From Dryomyza anilis (lineage: Eukaryota; Arthropoda; Insecta; Diptera; Dryomyzidae), in contig OX638132.1 of NCBI GenBank assembly GCA_951804985.1, positions 46,006,800 to 46,070,799 of the forward strand: a stretch of DNA of 64,000 nt, written 5' to 3'. Under the pieces are notes generated by a model. The model was not told where the DNA came from. It saw only the letters and a list, made by a program, of their open reading frames with translations, and made no database searches. Numbering within the stretch: position 1 is the first letter of the stretch; every line of letters begins with the position of its first letter. Shown piece after piece: positions 12,770-24,563 of the stretch. The translations under genes were made by a program, and so were the position numbers.

Positions 12770-13651
12770 CACTAAGAAAACTAAGAAAACAAAGAAGATT
12801 ACCAGAAATATCACAGCCCTAAATATCAAGTTATTTACAAATTATTTACATCGTATTTGAGACAACCATCTCTCAAACATGCGTTAAATACGATAAATAT
12901 TGCTAGCAACCAACTTTCAAATTTACGATAATGTATAGCAACCATAAAATAAACATCTCACAAATAGGAAGATAGTTGATGAATATTTGGAAAAGTTACT
13001 GCATTGGAACTCGCGGAGTAATTTTTATTGAATTGAATGGAAATGAATCAAATTTATTTTTATTTCTTCTAGAATTAATACAGTATCCTGGTTATACATC
13101 GCCATCGTCTTTATAAATCCTTCGAAGGTAAAATTGTACAATGACTAGAGATTTCTTCGCAGAAGAACCAAGTCCCACCGGCTATGCTGTCATCAAAGTA
13201 AACTCTGAAAAGATATATTTTCCATCACGTGTTGATAATTTAAATCACAGGATATTTTATTTTCACTTTTACCATTAAAATGTAATATTTGAGTTGACAC
13301 TTTTTTACACCATTTGATTTACTTCATTTTTGTGGATAAATCGAGCTTAAGGAAAAAAAACGCCATTTTCCTTTTTTTTATGGTAGTCAAATGTCAAAAT
13401 ACCACAAAAGTTTTGCTGCAAATGTCCAAAAACTCTAGATGTTTGCTATCAGTCAACTGTAAATATCTCAATTTCCATTGCTGTTGTGGCAAACATCTCG
13501 TAACTAACTGCATATATGCCATATTTAAAAATATTAATATTTTTGCTGAAACTTTATTGAAACTTATGGGATGTTTGAATATTTGCTACAAGGCGTAAAT
13601 TTAAAAGGATAGTTGAAGCAAGACTTTCATAAACATCTTGTTTTCTTAGTG
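12770..13651 (-). mobile_element. Family C element, copy C2
   Basis: Starts CACTAAGAAAAC, ends GTTTTCTTAGTG, with TA on both flanks (12768-12769, 13652-13653). The first 9-10 bases of the end are repeated in tandem (CTAAGAAAACTAAGAAAAC). Runs opposite to C1. 882 bp, non-coding. Confidence 0.88.
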
Positions 13652-14770
13652 TATAATAGTAATAACTACTTTTATTTGTTACTTTTGATTTATTCATTTT
13701 CTTAAATTGCAACACTGTTCTTTTCTTTTGGATTTCATTTTGTTTTTTGTTTGTGCGTCGGCAGCGTCGTTCAGTTTTTTCTAACATTATTTTCTTCTAT
13801 GTTGCTATTTTAAAACAGGATATTGCATTATTTAGTGTATGTTATGTTATAAAAGCATTAAATGGCTCAATTTATTTTTGCTGTCAAGAATTTGAACAAA
13901 CAGCTTATAATGCTCATTTTATTGCATATTGAATCATTAAAAAGCGAATATCAAATTTTATGTTTGACTCAATTAATTGGCCCACCTGTAGAAGTTGTGA
14001 AAACTGACTTCGGTAAAACATTCGTTAGGTTAAAAGAATTTTGCAGTATAAATACTTATTTAATATTTATTTTATGATATATATCGAATTAAATTATTTT
14101 TATTTTCATATGTTTCTATTCGACAAATATTTTATTTAATTTAACAAAATATTTAATTGATCCAATTTCTATCGAATGAAATTTTTAATTGATGTTACTA
14201 ATTAATTAATTAATGATTTAAAATTCCAAATAAAAAAAATGATATATATAACATCTTTAATATCAATATGACAAAAAAATTAATTAAAGTTTCCCCAATT
14301 AACATATTCTCATTATTACGAATATGCTACTTAAAGTTACATCGGCTGAGTTTCAATTAAAAATTAATTAACATTTTAGTTAAATTTACATACTTTTTTT
14401 CTGTGTGTGGGGAATAACAAATATCGTTAAAAAAATGTGGGCTACAAAAACAACACAATGGTCGAAATCACCAGTTTCCATATAAAAAATATACGACAAA
14501 AACAACAATGGTAGAAAAATGTCGAAAACAAATTTGTTAAAACAAATTTTGGGCGACATAAACAACGCAATCACCATTTAAAAAATATATACGAAATAAA
14601 CAAAAATATTCGAAAAATTGTAAAATTGAAAACATTTTTTTGTTATGCGACAAAACAACGCTATGGTCGAAATCACAATTTTCCAAAAAAAATCATAAAT
14701 TTTAATATGCGATTCACCTGATTGGACGCACTTGGGTGCTTCTGTAATCCCACTGGAACAGGTTTAGTTT
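13652..14770. other. AT-rich stretch with one unexplained exon-like frame
   Basis: Mostly AT-rich. At about 13745-13930 the plus strand is open (CYVIKALNGSIYF, then YNAHFIAY), and other frames continue to about 14075 (TQLIGPPVEVVKTDFGKTF). The piece after 13818 ('aacag|gat') has an acceptor-like start and fairly gene-like composition. I do not recognise it; it may be a captured or decayed exon. Confidence 0.3.
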
Positions 14771-14774
14771 TTAA

Positions 14775-14950
14775 AGTCTATTCATATCATACAGCACGTA
14801 GCGTATCATGCACGTAGCGTATCATCAGGTTCATGCAAATGTTTTCAGCATCACGCAAACGTACTCAGGGTTGTAAAATATAAATTCCACTTATACATTT
14901 ATCATAAACCGACAACCAATATATTTACTGTCAAAATAATTAAATGTAAA
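14775..14950 (+). mobile_element. Family Q terminal fragment (TTAA target), copy Q2
   Basis: TTAA (14771-14774) is followed by AGTCTATTCATATCATAC and two copies of 'gcacgtagcgtatcat'. It matches the inverted end of the complete Q element at 25458-26776 for about 170 bp. The other end is missing. Confidence 0.75.
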
Positions 14951-14960
14951 TACACAATCA

Positions 14961-15052
14961 GCGTTACCAATAATCAAAAAATAATGTACAGTTTTAACAA
15001 ATATTCGGCTACTATCTTAAGTTGGATATTATTTTTTGGTTATTGGTAACGC
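14961..15052. repeat. Short fold-back, arms of about 25 bp
   Basis: 'gcgttaccaataatcaaaaa' at 14961 is the inverted complement of 'tttttggttattggtaacgc' ending at 15052, with one mismatch. The loop is about 40 bp. It sits where the Q2 similarity stops, so it may be a tiny inserted element. Confidence 0.75.
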
Positions 15053-15085
15053 AGAATATTTCATAAAGAATTAATTAATTAAAAG

Positions 15086-16268
15086 CACTAAGAACATAAG
15101 ATGTTTTTGAAAGTCTTGCTGCAACTATATACTTAAATTTACGCATTGTAACAAATATTCAAACATCCCATAAGTTTCAATAAAGTTACAGAAAAACTAT
15201 TAATATTTTTTAAATATGACATATATGTAGATAGTTACGAGATGTTTGCCACAACAGCAATGAAAATTGAGATATTTACAGTAGACTGATAGCAAACATC
15301 TTGAGTTCTTGGAGTTGTGCAGTAAAACTTTTAAGGTATTTTGACATTTGTCTGATATAAAAATGGAAAATGGCGTTTCCTTGGCGTTTCCTTACGCTAG
15401 AATTATCCAAAATAATTAAGTAAATCCAATGGTCAAAAAAAGTGTCAACTCAAATATTACATTTTAATTGTAAAAGAGAAAATAAAACTTACTGGGATTG
15501 AAATTATCAACTCATGATGGGAAATATTTCTTTTCAGTGTTAACTTTGATGACAGCATCTCCTGTCGGACTAAGTTCTTCTGCGAATAAGTCTCAAGTCG
15601 TTGTACAATTTTGACTTCAAAGGATTTATAAAGACGATGACCAGGATACAGTTTTAATTCTAGAAAAAATAAAAATACATTTGATTCATTTTCTTTAAAT
15701 CCAATAAAAATTACTCCGCGAATTCTAATGTATTATAATAATAATAGTTTGGCGCTACAGTCCTGTACAGAACTTCGGCCGAGCTCTCTCACCATTTGAG
15801 CTGTGCGTGTTATATTTGTACTCAAAGTGGGACCTACAGTTTATTGCCGAATCCGAACGGCGGGTGAGAGCTTTTCATAGGCAATGTTTTACTCTCGTAG
15901 GTTTGCCATTTACTGACGAGAGGTAGCGCGGTATAGAAAAATGTTTCTATGAAAAGATGTTGTTAGCCCCAGTCCAGGCTTGAACCGGGGACCTTTCGAC
16001 TCGCAGTCCAACGCACTAACCACTGAGCTACCGCGGCTACATTCTAATGTATTACATTTTCCAAATATTCCGCAACTATCTGCATAATTATAAGATGTTT
16101 AATGGTTGCTATAAATAATCGTAAATTTGAAAGATGGTTGCTAGCAATATTTATCGTATTTGTCAGATGTTTGAGACATGGTTGTCTCAAAGAAGATATA
16201 CAAAATTTGTAAATAACTTGATATTTAGGTCTGTGATATTTCTGGTAATCATCTTTGTTTTCTTAGTG
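15086..16268 (+). mobile_element. Family C element, copy C3, interrupted by a SINE
   Basis: Starts CACTAAGAACATAAG and ends GTTTTCTTAGTG. The interior follows C1 throughout except for the SINE and its target duplication. The flanks are not TA, so the ends or flanks have mutated. Confidence 0.82.
15736..16040 (-). mobile_element. tRNA-derived SINE, copy 1
   Basis: The head, read on the minus strand from 16040, is tRNA-like: RNA polymerase III box A TAGCTCAGTGG (16020-16030) and box B GGTTCAAGCCT (15976-15986). A tRNA-unrelated body of about 220 bp and a short (ATT)n tail near 15736 follow. A perfect 14-bp duplication, attctaatgtatta, flanks it (15722-15735 and 16041-16054). It lies inside C3. 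A second copy is at 47812-48116. It is not a functional tRNA gene. Confidence 0.92.
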
Positions 16269-16584
16269 TGGGTTTAACATTAAGAATTAATCAAAAATAT
16301 TAAAAATTAATTTTTTTTATTTAAACGTGGCCTAAAATAATATAATACTATAAAACGACGCAATTGCAAGCTGAAGTTAAGCAAGCTAAGTACCTGTTCT
16401 GTTACTCCACACCCACACCTTGTACTAATAAAAAAATTGTATTTAATATAACAAGAAATCTTGTTAATTCAGGTCCAAAGAGATATCTTGTTAATACAAA
16501 AACAATAATATTGTAAAACTTTAAGATATTTTAAATTGACGCACAACAAAGTTTTGTTAATATCAATAGACATTCTGTTATATA
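16269..16584. other. AT-rich stretch with nothing recognised
   Basis: No coding region or element terminus is visible between C3 and the family N element. Confidence 0.5.
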
Positions 16585-16872
16585 CACACATAAAAATCCT
16601 CTTTTGGCATGAGGATAATTGAACAAACGTTTTAGTGTTGCAACCGAAATACATTTGTTGTAACCTCATGTCATTAAAATGAACGTACCTTATTTTTCTA
16701 CAACCGAAATGTTAGTCCGCGCAAATGCACGATCTGCCAAAATTAACATTCGTACATTACGGCGATTGAGTAAGTTGTTGTATAAACAAAATTAATGACA
16801 AACGGCAACCTCATGTCTATCAGTAGTTCGGTTGCCAGTTTCTTGCCAACAATTATGAATACATGCACACAC

Positions 16873-17399
16873 AGTAAATCCAATAGTGTAAAAAAGTGCC
16901 AACTTAATATTACATTTTAAAGGTAAAAGTGAAAATAAAATTTCCTGGGATTGAAATTATCAAGACGTAATGGAAAATATTTCTTTTTAGAGTTTACTTT
17001 GATGATAGCAGCGCACGCAAATTTGGCTATTCAGCGAAGAAGTCTCAAGTCGTTGTTCAATTTTACCTTCGAAGGATTTATTAACACGATAACCAGGATA
17101 CTGATTTAGAATAAATAAAAATACATTTGATTCATTTTATATTAATTCAATAAAAATAACTCGGCGAATTTTTATGGAGTACCTTTTCCAAATATTCCAC
17201 AATTATTTTCCTATATAAAAGATGTTTAATTGGTGGTTGCTATAAATAATCGTAAAATCGGAAGATGGTTTCCAGCAATATATATCGTATTTGGCAGATG
17301 TTTGAAAGATGTTTGTCTCAAAGCCGATCTAAATAATTTGTAAATAACTTGATATTTAGGGCTGTTATATTTGTGGTAACCATCTTTGTTTTCTTAGTG
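16873..17399 (+). mobile_element. Family C fragment, copy C4
   Basis: Matches the second half of family C, from 'gtaaatccaatagtg' to the terminus TTTTCTTAGTG at 17399. The first half is missing. It lies within N3. Confidence 0.8.
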
Positions 17400-17585
17400 C
17401 GGTTGTGCCAACTTCTTAGTCGGTAAGAATGACGTTGTGGCAACATCCATATCGGTGATAATGAGGTTGTGACAACCTCCTAATCGGTAAACATGAGGTT
17501 GCGGTAACCTCCAAATCGAAAATCATAAGGTTGCGACAACTTCCAAATTGGTGAGCATGAGGTTGTCGCAACCTCCTAGTCCTAG
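17400..17585. repeat. GAGGTTGCGACAACCTC short tandem repeats
   Basis: About six 34-36 bp units alternate 'atgaggttgcgacaacc' with 'tcctaatcggtgaa'. Each unit contains the near-palindrome GAGGTTGYRRCAACCTC. The same block recurs at 18650-18800 and 23570-23800. Confidence 0.85.
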
Positions 17586-18282
17586 TATCCAATTGATATT
17601 TTATTATAACATAGTTATTTATGTATATAAAATTTATGTATTCCATATGTATAATTGAGTAAAATTGTCGCGCACACAATTTAGAAGTATATCTACTAAT
17701 TCCTGCTCCCTGAAAAAAAACTATGAAAAAATACATGTATCTGCATGCGTTAATTTTTATTTCCACATAACCATTAAATAAATAAAACTATTTCTATTGG
17801 TCACATATTTTTTTATATTATATTTCAATAGCTAATGAGCAATTTGTATTGAATAAATATATTATTTTATTAATATTTGTATATTTATTTCGCATTTTAA
17901 CCTAATTAATGAATTTCCTATTGTTTGCCACTTGTGAACATTTTTGACGTTTATTTATTTCTGCATGTATCCATAATTGTTGGCAAGAAACTGGCAACCG
18001 AACTGCTGATAGACATGAAGTTGCCGTTTGTCATTTATTTTGTTGATACAACAACTTACTCAATCGCCGTAACAAATGCACGAATATCAATTTTGGCAGA
18101 ATGAAAAATGCAATCATGAGGTTACGGCAACCGAACGTGCAATTGCACGGACTTACATTTCGGTTGTAGAAAAATAAGGAACGTTCATTTCAATGACATG
18201 AGGTTACAACAAATGTATTTCGGTTGCAACACTGAAACGTTGGTTCAATTAACCTCATGCCCAAAGAGGATTTTTCTGTGTG

Positions 18283-18800
18283 CAGAAATAGATAAACGTC
18301 AAAAATTTCATATGTCGAAAACATTTGGAAATTCATTAATTAAATTACATTGCGAAATAAATATACAAATATTTATAAAATAATATATTTATTCAATACA
18401 AATTGCTCATTAGCTAGTGAAAAATAATATAAATAAAAAATATGTGACCAATGGAAATAGTTTTTTTTTATTTATTGGTTATGATGAAATAAAAAAAAAT
18501 ACATGCAGATACATGTATCATTTCATAGTGTTTTTTTTCTGGGAGCAGGAATTAGTAGATATACTTCTAAATTGTGTGCGCGACATATTTACACAACTAT
18601 AATACATAAAGAATACATAAGTTTTATATACATAAATAATTGGAAGTTTAGAAAACCTCATACTCACCGACTAGGAGGTTGCGACAACCTCATGCTCAAC
18701 AATTTGGAGGTTGTCCCAACATCATGATCAACAATTTGTAGGTTACAACAACCTCATATTCACCGATTAGGAGGTTGTCACAACCTCCTAATCCCGAGTG
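18283..18800 (+). mobile_element. Family N internal part, copy N4, inverted against N3
   Basis: 18290-18660 is the reverse complement of about 17590-18000 in N3 (for example 'gcaggaattagtagatatac' at 18545 against its complement near 17690). It ends with the GAGGTTG repeat block. N3 appears to have inserted into N4. The two form a large imperfect palindrome. Confidence 0.75.
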
Positions 18801-18875
18801 CCCAATACAATTGACACAATCAATTTGTTTAGTTGTGGTAGCTAATTTAATTATAAGAAATCGGCCATTTTACCT

Positions 18876-19000
18876 AACCCTAGCGCTCCAACGTGTTGCA
18901 AACACGAAGTCAGCGTCACAACAGCGTTCCCGAGATCGAACATTGCCGACGATTTGTTGTGCTACTGACTTCGTGTTTGCAACACTTTAGAGCGTTAGGG
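18876..19000. repeat. Fold-back with arms of about 47 bp
   Basis: The left arm 'ccctagcgctccaacgtgtt' (from 18878) and the right arm ending 'ttgcaacactttagagcgttaggg' (19000) are inverted copies with few mismatches, sharing 'ttgcaaacacgaagtcag'. The loop is about 29 bp. It may be a minimal TIR element; I found no clear target duplication. Confidence 0.85.
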
Positions 19001-19001
19001 C

Positions 19002-20156
19002 TGCATATAGAAACAGAACAGATAGAATGAAAATAGCAAGAAGTCTCTACAATAGTATGTCCGTTGTTGAAGATTTGGGCATAAAAAAACTGAACAGTAA
19101 AAACAAACAAGTCTTAAAACAATTCCAAATTTTGTTTTACACGTGGCACGCGCTGTCCGTAGCACACCAAAAAAACGAGTGAAAAATCTAAAGCTTGTGC
19201 GACTGATGTTGTCCTGCTTTGGCATTGCTTTTATACGACACAACTTATTTCGCAGTTGAATCAAATAAATATTGGTTGCTTCCACCTAATATAACTATCT
19301 GGTCAATGAATTTGAATTTAGTTAGCCGTAGCAATGGAAATAGAAAAATGTTAAATGGATAAAAGTTCAATGTTGTAGTTGCTTCAACTAATAGTTGGTT
19401 ACGCTTCATACTATTGTTTACCATAAATGAATTTCAGTTGAGGCTGACTAGATTTGGTAGATGCAAATGAATATTCGATGAAACATCTAACGCCAAGCTA
19501 ATATTTTTTTGTGTGCACATATGATTACATATTTTTATTATATTTCACTAACTAAACAGCCAAACGGCAACCTCATGTCTATCAGCAGTTCGGTTGCGAG
19601 TTTCTTGCCAAAAATTATGCAGAAAGAAATAAACCTCAAAATTTTCCACAAGTGGCAAACAATAGGAAATTCATTAATTAGGTAAAAAAAAGTTAAAGGA
19701 ATTTATCTAGATCTAGAAATCATATTTAATAGATTGTGTTTATTAGAGCAAAATTATTGTCGCTCCTATGATTGGAATATGGAGGTATGTTCCAGTTTTC
19801 GATCGAATCCGATTGTACCATTTTGAATTTAGTATTTTCCAAACGAACTGAAAGCGTTGAAATCAAAGCATGCTGTTCAAATTCATTTCAAAAATTATTT
19901 ACTGTACGCAGATATCGAATCTAAAAGTAAAAACGTTTCTTTTAATATTTTCATATGAAATTCGATCAAAAGTTGGAATATGCCCCTATATTCCAATCCT
20001 TAAAAATGTAGAAAATGTAACAGATCCCAATTTGAAATTCCCCGTCAAAAGTGGACCACTACGACTAAAATTCCCCACAAATTGGGGAATTCCCCTTCAG
20101 CTCGCATCACTGGTGTGTACAAAAGAAAATTGAAGCAGTTCTATTATTATTTAATA
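19002..20156. other. Intergenic stretch with a family N scrap
   Basis: 19557-19685 is a decayed piece of family N ('aacggcaacctcatgtctat'). The rest, including the open frame at 19870-20133, has no recognisable content. Confidence 0.55.
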
Positions 20157-20820
20157 CTAAAGTTATTCACTAAACGGAGCAGTTGCGATGTAGAGTAGCA
20201 GTTTTGTCAAGTAACCGTTGTACAACAAAATATACATTGGTGGTAAAAACAAAAATTATCTGCTAATCTACTTCGCTAAAAGCTTGAGTTTACTTCGTGG
20301 TACTTTTGTAGTTTTTTAGTGATGCTGAATTTATGACTCTTGGGTACTTGATATTACGGACAGTGTTTGATTATTGAGTTGAAATTCACCAAAATGCATT
20401 ATATTTAAATGAAAATATATATTTTTAATGAATATGTACAAATAAACATGTGAATAAAAAAAGAAATGATGGCATAATGTCCACTGTTTTAACAATAAAT
20501 ATTAACGAGTTCGTATATAAGGTATGAGTTTTTTTTTTCTTAAATCGACATCACTAATCTAATTTGTGTACTTTGTTTTAATGTATTGATACGAGATATT
20601 GAATTAAAAATAAGTAACAAAAAGCATACTTATATATTGTATATGACCAATAAGCAATAAATCTAAAATTTTAATGAAACAAAAACATCTGTTTTTGGTA
20701 CATCAAACTGAAAACTACCATACTACCAAATATGAAATAAGTGTGTTCACGAAATATGATACAATTCTACATTACTGCTAATGTACATCGGCAACTGCTC
20801 CGTTTCGTGAATAACTTTAC
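20157..20820. mobile_element. TIR element, TAAAGTTATTCAC ends
   Basis: 'taaagttattcactaaacgg' at 20158 is inverted at 20800-20819 ('ccgtttcgtgaataacttta'). The similarity continues about 44 bp inward. The interior is AT-rich and non-coding. Exact ends and target duplication are unclear. Confidence 0.75.
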
Positions 20821-20913
20821 TATTTTATATAACAACCCTGTAACTATTACTAAAGTCACATCAATGTGGCAACTATATATTGAACAGATGTTGTGCGAGA
20901 CTCGGATCTTTGA

Positions 20914-21275
20914 GACTGCATTCAGCGACCTCAGCAGTTGTGGAGCTGTTGAGTAATTTTCGAATGACAAGCTAAACTCAACATGTTTAGTGAGCGGTCG
21001 CCATTTTTTCCAGCATAAAATTTTTACGCTACATTTGCGCTGCCTTTGTTATCGATGCCATTCGATGACATTTTAACTCAAATATTTATAAATAAAAATG
21101 GAATTTAAGATTAGAAAATACGTTTTCAATCAATTAAAGAGTTGTATGTAACTTTAATAATATATATATAATAAATTATTTTGTAAATTGACAGCAGGGG
21201 TAGCGGTGCATTCAATATTAGTGAGTGATTAGTTAGTGAGCAGTCTCGCAGCAGTTGAGGTCGCTGAATGCAGCC
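20914..21275 (+). mobile_element. Family A MITE, copy A4
   Basis: Full-length A sequence with a mutated left end (GACTGCATTCAGCGACC) and an intact right end (CGCTGAATGCAGCC). No coding. Confidence 0.85.
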
Positions 21276-21500
21276 AATGCTTCTTCTTATAAATGCACTC
21301 GTTCACTTTTTGTATAAAAGGCCGAGCGCCAAGCAGACAAATGAATTCCACGCAAAGCCAACAGTGATCAACTTGTACGAATATTTCGGACAGTTGTATT
21401 TTGAGTTCGCAAAGCAAGAATAAGTTTATTCAAAATACCCAATAAAGTGTCGTTGAAACCCAAGTTTATTTTCTTTTTTTTATGCACGGATATAAGCTGC
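21276..21500 (+). mobile_element. Possible solo LTR or promoter fragment
   Basis: 'tataaaaggccgagcg' (about 21314) looks like a TATA box. It is followed by a GC-richer leader, then 'caataaagtgtcg' (about 21441) like a polyadenylation signal. TATA box, leader and poly(A) signal within 150 bp fits an LTR. The ends and a target duplication are not clear. Confidence 0.35.
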
Positions 21501-22090
21501 GTTCCACCGAAATATCGGCACGCCGCATATCAACATCAGTTTCAAAATGTATTTATATTAACAAGATTATAATATAAAATTCTATAAAATAATTCTCGTT
21601 ATAACAGAAATAGTCTTGTGGTGAAACCATAGTTCCAGAATACCCAGTATAAACTGTTCGAAGAGCACGAGCCCGAGGACTAAATTTTCAGACACGCACG
21701 AGAGCACGATAAAGCATGGGATTTAAAAAGACACGAAGAAACACGGAAAAACACGACAAAAATCGAAAAAAGCAGGGAAAAACATGAAAAAGCAGACGAA
21801 ACGTGAAAAATAATACCGGAACCGTTAAGATTTTTGGAACCGGAATCGTTATTTTTTCTAGTTGGAATCGAAACCGCTATTTTAAAAATCTCGGAACCAG
21901 AACCGGAACAGATATTATAGTCCCTGTCAGGGAACGCAAAGAACCGGAATCGGAACAGTTATTAAAAAATGTATGGAACCGGAGTCGAAACCCATTTAAT
22001 TTTTTGGTTGGAACTTGATTCGGAAGGGAACCACAATTTCAAAAATCTTGGAACCGATCCGGAACCGATATTCCAAAGGGCTTTAGTCTA
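21501..22090. repeat. Short-motif repeats: ACACGAAAAA and CCGGAACCG
   Basis: 21660-21810 is built from loose copies of 'cacgaaaaacacg'. 21811-22080 is built from loose copies of 'ggaaccggaatcg'. The short open frames here simply follow these motifs. No gene is supported. Confidence 0.65.
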
Positions 22091-23876
22091 CACACAGAAA
22101 AAATCCTCTTTTTGGCATGAGTTGATTGAACCATCGTTTCAGTGTTGCAACCGAAATTCATTTGTTGTAAACTCATGTCATTAAAATTAACGTACCTTAT
22201 TTTTCTACAACCAAAATTTTGGTCCGCGCAACTGCACGTTGGGTTGCCGTAACCCCATGATTTTTTTTTTCATTCTGCCAAAATTGATATTCGTGCATTT
22301 GTTACGGCGATTGAGTAAGTTGTTGTATCAACAAAATAAATGACAAACGGCAACCTCATGTCTATCAGCAGTTCGGTTGCCAGTTTTTTGCCAAAAATTA
22401 TGGATACATGCAGAAATAAATAAATGTCAAAAATTGTCACATTCGAAAACAATAGGAAATTTATTAATTAAGTTACATTATTGTGAAATAAATATACAAA
22501 TATTCATAAAATAATATATTTATTCAATACAAATTTCTCATTAGCTATTGATATATAATATAAATAAAAATATATGTAACGATATGTGCCAATAGAAATA
22601 GTTTTATTATTTATTTTTTATGAGGAAAAAAAATAAGTGCATGTAGATACATGTATCATTTTATAGTGCTTTTTTCAAGGAGATGGAATTAGTAGATATA
22701 CTTCTAAACTTTGTGGGCGTCACATTTACTAAACTATAATACACTAAGAAAACAATGATGATTGTCACAAATATCACAGCCCTAAATATCAAGTTATTTA
22801 TAAAATTATTTTGTCTTTGAGTCAACCATCTCTCAATGAATTTTTTGTTTATGAATTTTTGGAAAAGGTACTCCATTTGAATTCGCAGAGTAATTTTTAT
22901 TGAATTAAAATAAAATGAATTTATATTTATTCTAGAATTAAAACAGTATCTTGGTTATACAACGCCATCGTCTTTATAATTCCTTTGAATGTAAAATTGT
23001 ACAACGACTTGAGACATCTTCGCGGAAGATCCAAGTGCGTCCGGCGATGCTGTCATCAAAGTAAACTCTGAAAAGAAATAATTTTCCATCCCATGTTGAA
23101 AATTTCAATACCATGGAATTTTATTTTCACTTTTACCATTAAAATGTAATATTTGAGTTGACACTTGTTTACACCATCGATTTATCCACAACAATTCAGT
23201 GTTGTTGATAAATCGAGCGTAAGGAAATAGTACGCCATTTTCCTTTTTAAAAGTAGTAAACTGTCAAAATACCTTAAAAGTTTTGCTGCAAATATCCAAG
23301 AACTCAGGATGTTTGCTATCAGTCTACTGTAAATATCTCAATTTTCATTGCTGTTGTGACAAACATCTCGTAACTATCTGCATATAAGTCATATTTAAAA
23401 AATATTGATAGTTTTGCTGCAACTTTATTGAAACATATGGGTTGTTCTAATATTACGGTAAATTTGAAAAGATAGTTGCAGCAAGACTTTCATAAACATC
23501 TTGTTTTCTTAGTGTACATACGCTTTATATACATAAATAACTTTGTTATAATAAAATTTCAATTGGAGGTTTAGAAAACCTCATACTCACTGACTACGAT
23601 GTTGCGGCAGCCTCATGCTCACCAATTTGGAGGTTGTCACAACCTCATGATTACCGTTTTGGAGGTTACCACAACCTCATGTGCACCGATTAGGAGGTTG
23701 TCACAACCTCATAATTTCCTACTTGGAGATTTTCATAACCTCATGTTCACCGATTTGGAGGTTGCCCCAACCGAATTAGAAGGTTGTTGCAACTACCATA
23801 TCAGTTGTTGCCACAACCGAATGATTCGGAAGGGCAATTTAGTTGGTTGCAGCAACAAATCAGTTTTCTGTGTGTA
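22091..23876 (+). mobile_element. Family N element, copy N2
   Basis: Starts (TA)CACACAGAAAAAATCC and ends ...TTTTCTGTGTG(TA). The interior matches N3/N4, including the GAGGTTG block at 23570-23800. It is interrupted by C5; the sequence across C5 matches the continuous N4 copy. Confidence 0.8.
22742..23514 (-). mobile_element. Family C element, copy C5
   Basis: CACTAAGAAAACAA ... TTGTTTTCTTAGTG with TA on both sides (22740-22741, 23515-23516). It lies inside N2, and N4 shows the empty site. 773 bp, non-coding. Confidence 0.92.
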
Positions 23877-24563
23877 TGTAATAAATTATTCAAAAATTAT
23901 GTTTGGTACTGTTAAATTCATAAGTAAAACTAAAACAACAAATTTTCAAGAAAAGGTTAAAATACCACGTAGGGGTTTAAAATTGGGGTAGAAACTATAA
24001 AAAAAAGTTTATGAGCGCGTGCCTGATTTTAGAGGCACTGACACGCACGAGCACGACAGCAACTGGCAGGAGATTTGCACGTACGAAATCAGGTTTTCGG
24101 GCGAGACACGAAAAAGCACGGCACGCGCCCATCTCTACACAGAGAAAACTGAACAACGGATATTTCAATTATATTCGTTGTATTTTTTTATAATGTACGT
24201 TGTTAAAAATATTAGTGATAAACAATACAAAATTAATGATAAACATTGTAAACCCCAAAATGTGTCAAAATTTGTTAATGACAAAATGAAAAATCAAGAA
24301 AACAAGAAACAGTCAAATCGAACAAAAATTGAAAATTTTCATCGGGTAAGTATTTCATGTAATTATAACAGTTAAATTTAATTAATAGGTTTAATTGCAG
24401 ATTATAACAATATATGTTCATCTGCTCCACCCTACTGGAACGATGTACTTTGCAGACATGAATCTTCGCAGACGGGTATATTCTAATTATTTAATGAATT
24501 TAATTTATTATTGAATTTAAAGATTGCAGTTTACGGCCGGTGCAAACTTGCGACCATATCCTT
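23877..24563. other. Intergenic stretch with GCACG-rich patch
   Basis: 24010-24140 is rich in 'gcacgagcacg' and resembles the motif patch at 21660-21810. Overlapping frames of 60 and 118 codons are low in coding signal. Nothing else is recognised. Confidence 0.5.

Larger units (their letters stand above)
16585..18282. mobile_element. Family N element with long inverted ends, copy N3
   Basis: The left arm (16585-about 16872, CACACATAAAAATCCTC...) is repeated inverted at about 17985-18282 (...GAGGATTTTTCTGTGTG), giving terminal inverted repeats of roughly 290 bp. The middle contains C4 and a block of short repeats built on GAGGTTGCGACAACCTC. No transposase is seen. Confidence 0.75.

Noticed and set aside
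15961..16040. A tRNA gene
   Set aside because: The tRNA-like head is part of a 305-bp repeat with a target duplication and an (ATT)n tail, present twice. It is a SINE.
17400..23800. CRISPR-like array in the GAGGTTG repeat blocks
   Set aside because: Units of 34-36 bp lack unique spacers, vary throughout, lie inside transposons, and the genome is eukaryotic.
23599..23991. 130-codon frame rich in R-L-S-Q-P-H
   Set aside because: Translation of the GAGGTTGCGACAACCTC repeats of family N; the inverted block at 17416-17766 gives the same pattern.
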